64,000 nucleotides of DNA from contig NZ_CP045096.1 of NCBI RefSeq assembly GCF_009184865.1, positions 8,246,001 to 8,310,000 on the forward strand. The letters are read 5' to 3'. Source of the stretch: Streptomyces phaeolivaceus (GTDB lineage Bacteria > Actinomycetota > Actinomycetes > Streptomycetales > Streptomycetaceae). Position numbers and translations under genes: made by a program. Below are positions 18,168 through 25,658 of the stretch, in pieces (the first letter of the stretch is position 1; each line of letters opens with the position of its first letter). The notes under the pieces are model-generated. The model was given only the letters and a program-made list of their open reading frames with translations, had not been told where the DNA came from and did not search any database.

Positions 18168-18888
18168 GGGACGCCTCCCGGGAGGAACCGTGGAACGAGC
18201 CGGGTGGTGAGTCGGGGGACGCGCTGTGGGACGGGTCATGGGTGGGGTCGCCTTCCTCGCCGGGCTGCGGGACGTCGGGGGTCTCGCCGTCGGGTTCGGG
18301 TACGCCGTGGGGCGGGCAGGGGGGTGTGTCGTCGGGTTCGACGGCGGTGTGCGTGACGTCGGGGGTGCCGTGGCCCGGTTTCGTCGGTGGTACGTAGGCG
18401 ATGACCTCCTGGTGGCGGAGTACGGTCCCGCCCCAGAGGTAGCCGGGGCGTACCGTCTCCGCGATGGTGCCGGAGCGCAGGCCCGACGGGTCGGTGCGGG
18501 TGGCGACCACGTTGTGCCGGGTGGGGTCTGCCCGGCCGGAGTCCTCGACCGCTGTGACACCGGCCGCGACCAGTGCGGCCAGCACGCTGCGGCGCACCCA
18601 GTCCAGCACCGGGTCGTGCGTCCGGGCGTCGGCCGTCCCCGGGGGCGTCGGCGGCAGTTCGGCGATCCGGTCCAGCAGCCGGATGAGCGGGGCCGCGACC
18701 TCCGGCACCGGGGCGGTGGGCACGGCCGCGGCGGGCCGCGGCGCTGCCGGGGGCTCGTACCGGGCCCGTAACTCCCGTTCGATACGGGCCCGTTCGGCCA
18801 GGAGCCAGTCGGCGCATCGGGTGGCGAGGTCGGTCAGGTCCTCGGGCGGGTCGTCCGCCCGCTCGACGTTCGGCGCAGCCATGGTCAT
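18151..18888 (-). CDS. GrpE-like nucleotide exchange factor
   Basis: 245 aa. After an N-terminal helix (LATRCADWLLAERARIERELRARY) and a Pro/Ala linker, the region at about 75-160 resembles the GrpE head. VLDWVRRSVLAAL is followed by beta strands and ETVRPGYLWGGTVLRHQEVIAYV, which matches the GrpE ending (VxxGYxxxxRVLRPAxVxV). The last 80 residues are an acidic Pro/Asp/Ser-rich tail not found in housekeeping GrpE. The likely partner is the Hsp70 ATPase in the same operon. Codon 40 is TTA (18769-18771). The start overlaps the C39-like gene by 4 nt (ATGA), and the end overlaps the next gene by 17 nt. Confidence 0.75.
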   Translation of the reverse strand: MTMAAPNVERADDPPEDLTDLATRCADWLLAERARIERELRARYEPPAAPRPAAAVPTAPVPEVAAPLIRLLDRIAELPPTPPGTADARTHDPVLDWVRRSVLAALVAAGVTAVEDSGRADPTRHNVVATRTDPSGLRSGTIAETVRPGYLWGGTVLRHQEVIAYVPPTKPGHGTPDVTHTAVEPDDTPPCPPHGVPEPDGETPDVPQPGEEGDPTHDPSHSASPDSPPGSFHGSSREASHDDIR

Positions 18889-19700
18889 ATCTCCCGTGAG
18901 GTGCCCGCGGCGACGAGGAAGTTGCCGGAGTCCTGCCAGGCGCCCATGAACTCGTCCAGCGGCACCTCCAGGCCCTGGCCGTCGGGGTGCCCGGAATCGT
19001 TGAGGATCACCGTCGGGTGCGCGGGGTCGCTGTTGTCGATGCCGGTGACCCAGACGGCGTGGTTGGCGTCCTGCCCCGCGATGCCCGGCGCGTCACCGAG
19101 GAGGTCGTCGTCCGGGTCGTGTCCCGGTGCCCAGATCTCCTGCGCGTCCAGGGTGACGATCGCGGCACCGCCGTCCGCGATCACGCCCTCCAACTGCTCC
19201 AGGGACGCGCCCTCCACCTGCCGCACCGGCACACCGTGCAGTCCCAGCAGGCTCCCCACGTGCTCGGGCAGGGTGCCGGTCCCGTCGTACCACTCCCTGC
19301 TCATCGCCTCCTCGGTGAGCTGCTCCTCGCTGACGCGCTCCCCGGTCAGATACTCCAGGACCATGCCCTGGGCACTGATCGCGCAGGCCATCTGCCCCTC
19401 CTGTTGCTGCCAGAGGTCCATGGCCTCGCCGGGGTTGCCGAGGACGGCGGCGGGATCGCTCCGCGCGGGGTCGAAGTTCGGCAGGTCCGGGACGCCGTCG
19501 TCGGTGGCCGGCGCCCCGTCCGGGGCGAGGTCCGGAGCCGGGTCCGGGTCAAGGGCCGGATCGCTCTGCGGGTCGGCGTACGGGTCCGGTGGTACGGCGT
19601 ACGGGTCCGTCAGGTCGGCGTACGGGTCCGTCAGGTCGGCGTACGGGTCCGTCAGATCCGCGTCCGGGTCGGCACCCGGGTCGTACGGGTCCCAGCTCAT
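18885..19700 (-). CDS. C39-like papain-fold cysteine protease with Asp-Pro-Tyr repeats
   Basis: 271 aa. Residues 95-265 resemble the peptidase C39-like fold: Q103 and C106 in QEGQMACAISAQGM, H214 in DANHAVWVTGID, and D235 in ILNDSGHPDG form a plausible oxyanion Gln and Cys-His-Asp triad. The first 60 residues are acidic, with three to four copies of DLTDPYA encoded by 21-bp repeats near 19600-19670. There is no signal peptide, so it probably acts in the cytoplasm, unlike C39 peptidases of bacteriocin exporters. ATGA overlaps link it to the dynamin-like gene upstream and the GrpE-like gene downstream. Its target may be one of the operon proteins or a host effector. Confidence 0.78.
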   Translation of the reverse strand: MSWDPYDPGADPDADLTDPYADLTDPYADLTDPYAVPPDPYADPQSDPALDPDPAPDLAPDGAPATDDGVPDLPNFDPARSDPAAVLGNPGEAMDLWQQQEGQMACAISAQGMVLEYLTGERVSEEQLTEEAMSREWYDGTGTLPEHVGSLLGLHGVPVRQVEGASLEQLEGVIADGGAAIVTLDAQEIWAPGHDPDDDLLGDAPGIAGQDANHAVWVTGIDNSDPAHPTVILNDSGHPDGQGLEVPLDEFMGAWQDSGNFLVAAGTSREI

Positions 19701-21469
19701 GGGGCACTCCTCTCACCGTCGAGCCCGATCGGGTCGTTGCCGTCGTCGTCGCCGCCGTCACGGCCGCCGTCGCCGTCGTCCCTGTCGCCGTACAGCAGGA
19801 CGCGCGCCCGGTCGACGAGGTCGGCGACGCGTTCGTACGACCGCAGCACCACCCGTGCGACCGTCAGCGTGGGGCGGTCGAGCAGTGGGTCCCCGGCGCG
19901 GGCGGCCCAGTGGGCGGCGCGGGCGCGGGCGGTGCTCAGCAGGACGTCGACCGGGGTGTCCGGCGGCAGGCCGAGCCGGGCCGCGCAGCCGGGGCCCCGC
20001 TCTCCGGTGACCGCGAGGAGCTGGGCCTCCTCCGGGGCGGTCAGGTTCAGCCGGCCGCGGTAGTGGGCGCCCAGCGCGGCCAGTTCGGACGGGCCGGGGT
20101 CGCTGATCCGGGCGCTCTCCAGCAGCCCGGCGACCCGGTCCGCCACCCGTGGGGGCCGCCGCCCGGCGCGCTGTGCCGTGGCGCGCAGCCGGGCCACCTC
20201 GTCGGCGATCTCGCGCTGCCCGTGGTCCAGTTTGATCAGGGCGGACCGGTTGCCGAAGTGCCGCAGCACCAGGCCCCGCAGCTCGGTCACCCCGCTGTGT
20301 TCCAGCAGCCGCCGGCGCACCTCCGCCTCGGCCAGCCCCTCCCGGAGGTAGCCACAGGCCAGGAACACGCCCCACGCCCCCAGCCGGCCCACCAGCGAGG
20401 CCCTCACCTCCGCCGGAACGGGCAGGTCCGGATGGTCGCGGACACAGAACAGATGGACGTCCTCCATCCGTTCGGCCAGCAGCCTGGGCTCCACCTCCGC
20501 GAGGTCGGCGAGCGGTCCGAAACCGTCGCCCGGCAGGCACTGGGCGCCCACCCCGAGCAGCCCGGCGACGGGCACGATCGTGCGGAACACCCGCCGGACC
20601 AGGGGCCGTTCACCGTAGGACTCGGCGATACGACGGGCCGTCGCCATGGGGTCGTAGGTGAGATAGCCGGCCGGTTCCAGCGGCATGCCGTCCCGGCCGG
20701 TCTCGCCCACGGGCGGCCAGTACTGGTCGCTGCGGGAGAGCACCCCGAACGCCTTCAGCGGGCTGACCACCTCTCCGTACGAGCCCGCGAAGGAATCCAC
20801 CGCCTGCTGGTCGGCCCGGCCCAGGCCGCGGCTGAACACGAAGACGACCGCGTCCGCCCGGTCCATCTCGGCGGCGCTCTCCGCGTGCACGGAACGGGCG
20901 TCCTGGCCCAGCTCGGCGAGCACCCGGGCCGCCTCCGTCCGCTCGGCGGGATCGTCGATGCCCAGGAAGGCGAGGGTGTTCTCGGCGTCGGTGCCGTGCA
21001 CACTGCCCAGGCCCGGGGTGTCCACCACCCGGAAGCGGCGCAGCAGCGGGCTCGGTCTGCCCACCTCCACCTTCCGCACCGCACGCAGCAGGCCCAGCCC
21101 GTCGCGGGAGCGCACGGTCAGCCGGGACAGCGCGTCCGGAGGCCACTCCTCGGGCGTCCGGCCGTCCTTGAAGTGGACGGTCAGCCGCGGGTGCGCGGAG
21201 TGGTGGAACTCGCAGACGTTGAAGGTGAGTTCCAACTGCCCGGTGTCCGAGACCTCTTCGCCGAGCAGCGCGTTCACCAGGGTCGACTTGCCGCGCTTGA
21301 TCTGGCCCGCGACGGCGACCCGCATCGGCTGCCCCATACGGGCGCGCGCGGCGTTCACCACGGCGTGCAGGCGCTCCGCGAGCGGGTCGGCCGGGTCGAT
21401 CTCACGGGCGATCCTGGCGAAGACCTGGTCGTGCGGTGCGGTGGCCGAGAAGTCCGGTGGGCTCGGCAT
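19697..21469 (-). CDS. Second dynamin-like GTPase, first gene of the operon
   Basis: 590 aa. The P-loop AGQIKRGKSTLVNALLG lies at about residues 54-70 and RVVDTPGLGSVHG is G3. The usual TKxD base-recognition motif appears as LSRSDQ, an uncommon variant. The rest is helical, with no clear transmembrane span, unlike the paired GTPase downstream. The two differ in sequence and would suit a heteromeric dynamin-like pair. ATG 21469 is preferred over GTG 21478 because GGGGTGA sits just before it. The stop overlaps the C39-like start by 4 nt. An inverted repeat 28-51 bp upstream may be an operator. Confidence 0.85.
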   Translation of the reverse strand: MPSPPDFSATAPHDQVFARIAREIDPADPLAERLHAVVNAARARMGQPMRVAVAGQIKRGKSTLVNALLGEEVSDTGQLELTFNVCEFHHSAHPRLTVHFKDGRTPEEWPPDALSRLTVRSRDGLGLLRAVRKVEVGRPSPLLRRFRVVDTPGLGSVHGTDAENTLAFLGIDDPAERTEAARVLAELGQDARSVHAESAAEMDRADAVVFVFSRGLGRADQQAVDSFAGSYGEVVSPLKAFGVLSRSDQYWPPVGETGRDGMPLEPAGYLTYDPMATARRIAESYGERPLVRRVFRTIVPVAGLLGVGAQCLPGDGFGPLADLAEVEPRLLAERMEDVHLFCVRDHPDLPVPAEVRASLVGRLGAWGVFLACGYLREGLAEAEVRRRLLEHSGVTELRGLVLRHFGNRSALIKLDHGQREIADEVARLRATAQRAGRRPPRVADRVAGLLESARISDPGPSELAALGAHYRGRLNLTAPEEAQLLAVTGERGPGCAARLGLPPDTPVDVLLSTARARAAHWAARAGDPLLDRPTLTVARVVLRSYERVADLVDRARVLLYGDRDDGDGGRDGGDDDGNDPIGLDGERSAP

Positions 21470-21496
21470 CCCGGTCACCCCGCCGGGTCCGTGGGG

Positions 21497-21520
21497 TCTG
21501 TTCGCCCGGAAATGAACAGA
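21497..21520. promoter_or_regulatory. Inverted repeat upstream of the dynamin/Hsp70 operon
   Basis: TCTGTTC (21497-21503) and GAACAGA (21514-21520) form perfect 7-bp arms around a 10-nt spacer, 28 bp before the first start codon of the operon. It could be a repressor site or a 5'-UTR hairpin. The orientation is opposite to the GAAC...GTTC pattern of actinobacterial LexA boxes. Confidence 0.4.
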
Positions 21521-21716
21521 GTTGACCCCGTGCCTGATGATGGCATGCGTTCCCCCGATGCCGGTCTCGGGACCGGTCCCCCCGCTCCCCGTGCCGACGG
21601 CAACAGAGTGGCAGCGCGTCGGGCATCAGGCGAGGGTTTTGGCGGGAACTACCCTTTTCCTGGGGCGCACGGCGTATTCATGGGGGCGTGCGCTGGTATG
21701 CGATGTGCGCCGGGGT

Positions 21717-21769
21717 GCAGAGGCAAGGCGCCCCCCGCCCGGTGGTGCCGGACGGGGCCTCGCCTCTGC
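21717..21769 (-). terminator. Long terminator-like hairpin after the alpha/beta hydrolase gene
   Basis: GCAGAGGCAAGGC (21717-21729) pairs with 21757-21769, and an inner CCCCGCCCGG/CCGGACGGGG pair continues the stem to a TGGTG loop, with two mismatches in all. It is 40 nt beyond the end of the leftward hydrolase gene. The rest of 21470-21809 shows no gene. Confidence 0.7.
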
Positions 21770-21809
21770 CAGGCCGACCCGGACGGGCCGGGCTGATCTG
21801 ATCTGATCG

Positions 21810-22526
21810 TCAGCCTGTCGCTCGTACCGCGTCGCGGATCACCGACGCGACCTCCTCGGGGCGGGAGACCGCCACGGCGTGGGAGGCGCCCTCGATCTCG
21901 ATGACGGTGGCGCCCGCGCGCTTGGCGCCGAAGCGCTGGACGTCGGGGTTGATGGCCTCGTCGGCGTCGGCGACGACGGCCCAGGAGGGCTTGTCCTGCC
22001 AGGCGGCGGTCGCGGCCGGTTCGGTGAACACCGAGGCGGACAGCGGGCGTTGGGAGACCGCGAGAATCCTGGTCACCTCGGCCGGGACGTCGGCGGCGAA
22101 GATGTCGGGGAACGCGTCCTGCTTGATGGTGACCTCGACGCCGGGTTCGGCGCCGTCGACGGGGTACGTCCACTCGTCGAGGTTGGCGACCAGCGGTGCG
22201 AGCGGGAAGCGACCCTGCAACTCGCCCAGGCTCTCGCCCTGTTCGGGGACGTACGCGGCCACGTAGACCAGTCCGACGACGTTCTCGGCGGCGCCGGCCA
22301 CCGTGATGATCGCGCCGCCGTAGGAGTGGCCGACGAGGACGACCGGGCCGTCGATCTGGGCCGCCGCCGAGGCGATGTACGCGGCGTCGGAGGCCAGGCC
22401 GCGCAGCGGGTTCGGCAGCGCGCGGACGGGGATGTCGTGGCCGCGCAGCTCCTCGACGACGCCGGCCCAGCTGGACGCGTCGGCGAAGGCGCCGTGCACG
22501 AGCAGGACGGTGGGGGTGGGGGACAT
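21810..22526 (-). CDS. Alpha/beta hydrolase
   Basis: 238 aa. The N-terminal oxyanion motif VLLVHGAFADASSW and the nucleophile elbow VLVGHSYGG (Ser at about 88) are clear, and the catalytic His is in IEGASHAVAVSRP near the C-terminus. PSWAVVADADEAINPD holds a likely acid. The pattern is that of the small cytoplasmic esterase-like hydrolases common in actinobacteria; substrate unknown. It lies 41 nt after a second alpha/beta hydrolase on the same strand, so the two are probably one transcript. A long hairpin follows. Confidence 0.88.
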   Translation of the reverse strand: MSPTPTVLLVHGAFADASSWAGVVEELRGHDIPVRALPNPLRGLASDAAYIASAAAQIDGPVVLVGHSYGGAIITVAGAAENVVGLVYVAAYVPEQGESLGELQGRFPLAPLVANLDEWTYPVDGAEPGVEVTIKQDAFPDIFAADVPAEVTRILAVSQRPLSASVFTEPAATAAWQDKPSWAVVADADEAINPDVQRFGAKRAGATVIEIEGASHAVAVSRPEEVASVIRDAVRATG

Positions 22527-22567
22527 GGGGGTGCTCCTGGTGGTGGGTGGGGTCGGAGGTCGGAGGG

Positions 22568-23611
22568 TCAGTCGGTGTGGAGGGCCCGGCGCAGGGTGTT
22601 CGTGGCCAGGGTGATCGCGGCCTCGGCGGCGTGCGTCCCCCGCAGGGCGTTGAGCATGACGAAGTCGTGGATGATGCCCTGGAAACGCACGGCGGTCACC
22701 GGTACGCCCGCCTCGCGCAGCTTGTTCGCGTATGCCTCGCCCTCGTCCCGCAGCACGTCGGCCTCACCCGTGATGACGAGGGCCGGGGGCAGGTCCTTGA
22801 GCTGCTCGACGCTCGCCCGCAGCGGGGACGCGGTGATCTGGGCGCGCTCGGCCTCGTCGGTCGTGTACTGGTCCCAGAACCACCGCATGCCGTCGCGGCG
22901 CAGGAAGTACCCGGTGGCGAACTGCTCGTACGAGCCGGTGTCGAAGTTCGCGTCGGTCACCGGGTAGAACAGCACCTGCTGGACCAGCGGGACGTCACCG
23001 CGCTGCTTGGCCATCAGGGTCAGCGCGGCGGTCATGTTGCCGCCGACCGAGTCACCGGCGACGGCCAGCCGGGCCCCGTCCAGCTCCTTCGACGCGCCCT
23101 GCTCGACGACCCACTTCGCGACCGCGTAGTTCTGCTCGATGGCGACCGGGTAACGGGCCTCGGGGGAGAGGTCGTACTCGGGGAAGACCACGGCGGCGTG
23201 CGCGCCGACCGCCAGCTCGCGCACCAGCCGGTCATGGGTGTGCGCGTTGCCGAACACCCAGCCCGCGCCATGGATGTAGAGCACGACCGGCAGGACGCCC
23301 TCGGCGCCGGCGGGCCGCACGATCCGGGCCCGGACGCTGCCCGTCGGGCCGCCCGGGACGGTGATCCACTCCTCGTCGACGTCCGGCTTCCCGGTCTCGC
23401 CGGACTGCACCTCGTCGACCGCCTTCCGGCCCTCGGCGGGCGGCAGTTCGAAGAGGAAGGGCGGGTTGGCGGTGGCCTCGGCGAAGGCGGTCGCCGCCGG
23501 CTCCAGGACCGGACGGGTCGGCTCGGAGGTGTCGGAGGTGTCGGAGGTGTCGGAGGTGTCGGAGGTGTCGGAGGTGTCGGAGGTGTCGGAGGTGTCGAAG
23601 GTGTCGGACAT
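22568..23611 (-). CDS. Alpha/beta hydrolase of the hormone-sensitive-lipase type
   Basis: 347 aa. The HGAGWVFG motif (HGGG class oxyanion hole) and GDSVGGNMTAAL (nucleophile Ser) mark the HSL/BD-FAE group; VITGEADVLRDEG and FQGIIHDFVM hold the acid and His. These enzymes hydrolyse short acyl esters. The N-terminus is odd: about nine Thr-Ser-Asp repeats follow the first five residues, encoded by a 9-bp repeat near 23524-23600. ATG 23611 is chosen since GGGAGAA lies 6 nt upstream. The upstream 281 bp are shared with a divergent isochorismatase-family gene. Confidence 0.88.
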   Translation of the reverse strand: MSDTFDTSDTSDTSDTSDTSDTSDTSDTSEPTRPVLEPAATAFAEATANPPFLFELPPAEGRKAVDEVQSGETGKPDVDEEWITVPGGPTGSVRARIVRPAGAEGVLPVVLYIHGAGWVFGNAHTHDRLVRELAVGAHAAVVFPEYDLSPEARYPVAIEQNYAVAKWVVEQGASKELDGARLAVAGDSVGGNMTAALTLMAKQRGDVPLVQQVLFYPVTDANFDTGSYEQFATGYFLRRDGMRWFWDQYTTDEAERAQITASPLRASVEQLKDLPPALVITGEADVLRDEGEAYANKLREAGVPVTAVRFQGIIHDFVMLNALRGTHAAEAAITLATNTLRRALHTD

Positions 23612-23892
23612 GTGGTTCTCCCGATGTGATGCGTGCGGTACTTCGTGATGCGTGCGGTACTTCCGTACTTCGCCCAGCACGCTAGAACCGGGGGACCCCG
23701 GGGAATTGCCCGTCAGCGCACCGGCTCCGGTCCGGGAGCGCACGGCATCCGGAACGCCGGTCCCCAGTGCGCTGTGAGCGCGAACGCGGTGCGCCTCCGG
23801 AACAGGGGCCGGCGTCCGCCCCGCCTAGCTTCGAAGACGATCGCGAAAGCAACGGCGAACGCGCGAAAGCGCTCCGAGGAGAGGCATCCCCG

Positions 23893-24555
23893 ATGGTCGG
23901 CATCGACGACGTCACCGCAACCCCCGGCCCCGACCTGCTCACCCCCGACAACTGCGCGGTCCTGTTCGTGGACCACCAGCCGCAGATGTTCTTCGGCACC
24001 GGCAGTGGCGACCGCACCGCGATCATCAACGCGACCGTGGGCCTGGCCAAGGCCGCCAAGGTCTTCGACGTGCCGGTGGTCCTCGGCACGGTGGCCGCCG
24101 AGTCCTTCTCCGGCCCGCTGCTGCCGCAGCTCGCGGACGTCTTCCCCGGCCGGAAGACCGTCGACCGTACGACCATGAACGCCTGGGAGGACGTCGCCTT
24201 CGTCGAGGCGGTGAAGGCCACCGGCCGCGAGAAGCTGGTGATCGCGGGGCTGTGGACCGAGGTCTGTGTCGTCCTGCCCGCCCTGTCCGCGCTCGCCCAG
24301 GGCTACGAGGTGTACGTCGTCACCGACGCGTCCGGCGGGGTCAGCCCGCAGGCCCACGAGCACGCCGTGCAGCGGATGATCCAGGCCGGTGCCGTACCGG
24401 TGACCTGGGTGCAGGTGCTCCTGGAGTTCCAGCGCGACTGGGCCCGCACGGAGACGTACGGACCCACCACCGAGGTCGTCAAGGAGCACGGCGGGGCCTA
24501 CGGCCTCGGCATCGTCCACGCGCAGGCCGTCATCGGCGAGCACGCGGCGGGCTGA
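23893..24555 (+). CDS. Isochorismatase-family cysteine hydrolase
   Basis: 220 aa. The family triad is visible: Asp in AVLFVDHQPQMF (about residue 26), a Lys in the GRKTVDRTT region, and the catalytic Cys in GLWTEVCVVLPAL (about residue 119). Such enzymes cleave amides, ureas or vinyl ethers; this subgroup (YcaC-like) often has unknown substrates. ATG 23893 follows GGAGAGG. The gene is divergent from the two hydrolases, and its last 26 bp overlap the convergent AraC gene. Confidence 0.88.
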   Translation: MVGIDDVTATPGPDLLTPDNCAVLFVDHQPQMFFGTGSGDRTAIINATVGLAKAAKVFDVPVVLGTVAAESFSGPLLPQLADVFPGRKTVDRTTMNAWEDVAFVEAVKATGREKLVIAGLWTEVCVVLPALSALAQGYEVYVVTDASGGVSPQAHEHAVQRMIQAGAVPVTWVQVLLEFQRDWARTETYGPTTEVVKEHGGAYGLGIVHAQAVIGEHAAG

Positions 24556-25507
24556 GGCGCGGCGGGCGGGACGCCAGGGGCGCCGCCGCGTCCCGCCACT
24601 CGCTCGGTGACATGCCGTACGCCGCCCGGAACACCCGGCTGAAGTGGGTCGCGCTCAGAAAGCCCCAGCGGCCGGCGACCGAGGCGATGGTGCGGCGGTT
24701 ACGGATGCCGAGCACGAGGTCGCGGCGGCACTCCTCCAGGCGGCGCCGCTGGATCCAGCGGCCCACGGTCGTGCCCTCGTCCTGGAAGAGCTTGTGCAGA
24801 TAGCGCACCGAGATGTGGTGGGCGCCCGCGATCACCTCGGGCGACAGATCCGCGTCGGCCAGATGCTCGTCGATGAACCGCAGCACCCGGGCCACCAGCG
24901 GCGACCGGCCGCTCGGCGCGCCCGGCCCGCCGGGTGTGCCGGGTGTGCCGGGTGTGCTCGGGATGGCCGGTGGGTCCGTCATGGTCCGTCCCGACTGCTC
25001 GGTGGCGAGGGTGGCCAGCAGGTTCACGGCGTTCCTGGCGAGCAGTTCGCCGACCAGGGGCTCGGCCGAGACCGCCGTGTCGGCCAGCTCGGACAGGAAC
25101 GGCGACAGCAGCGTCCCCAGCCGGGACGACCGGGCGACCGGGGTCGCGACGACGCGCCGCAACTCCCCGTCCGCGAGGCCCAGTTCCTCGCGCGGGACGA
25201 GAAGGACCTTCAGCCGGGCGTGCGTGGGGAAGTCCAGGCGCGGCGGGTGGTCGGCGTCGTAGAAACAGATGTCTCCGGGCCGGAGGGAGACATCCGGTGT
25301 CCGCGCGGCGGGCGGGATGCCGGTGCCGCGCACGCCCACCAGCAGATACGCGCCGCTCGCCCGCGCGGTCAGCCGGTACGCGCCCGCCCCGGGCCGGCCG
25401 TCCCCGGGCAGCTCCGCGGTCGTCCCGTCGAGGCCGGGACCCAGGTCGAGCACGGAGATGCGGAGGTCGGCCGCCGCTCCGATCGCGCTGGTGTCGGACC
25501 TGCTCAT
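24530..25507 (-). CDS. AraC-family transcriptional regulator
   Basis: 325 aa. Residues about 20-190 form a cupin-like ligand domain (LRPGDICFYDADHPPRL). After a Pro/Gly/Thr linker containing PGT repeats, the C-terminal 100 residues carry the double helix-turn-helix: LSPEVIAGAHHISVRYLHKLFQ and IASVAGRWGFLSATHFSRVFRAAYGMSPSEWR. This matches the group that responds to a small-molecule ligand. The gene converges on, and overlaps by 26 bp, the isochorismatase-family gene, so it may control the nearby hydrolases. Confidence 0.88.
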   Translation of the reverse strand: MSRSDTSAIGAAADLRISVLDLGPGLDGTTAELPGDGRPGAGAYRLTARASGAYLLVGVRGTGIPPAARTPDVSLRPGDICFYDADHPPRLDFPTHARLKVLLVPREELGLADGELRRVVATPVARSSRLGTLLSPFLSELADTAVSAEPLVGELLARNAVNLLATLATEQSGRTMTDPPAIPSTPGTPGTPGGPGAPSGRSPLVARVLRFIDEHLADADLSPEVIAGAHHISVRYLHKLFQDEGTTVGRWIQRRRLEECRRDLVLGIRNRRTIASVAGRWGFLSATHFSRVFRAAYGMSPSEWRDAAAPLASRPPRLSPPRARR

Positions 25508-25658
25508 CTGTCGCTTCCTCCACGGCTGTTCGAGCCCACCCGTCTGTCACTGCCCTCGGAGCGTAGGAAGGGAGATGTGAAAAAAGTGTGACGGTGGAGT
25601 GCCGGTGGAGGTCCGTAGGTGGGGTGCGTGGGGTGCGTGGGGTGCGTGGGGGATGCGG

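Noticed and set aside
21497..21520. LexA (SOS) box upstream of the dynamin operon
   Set aside because: Half-sites are in the opposite order (TGTTC then GAACA) and too far apart.
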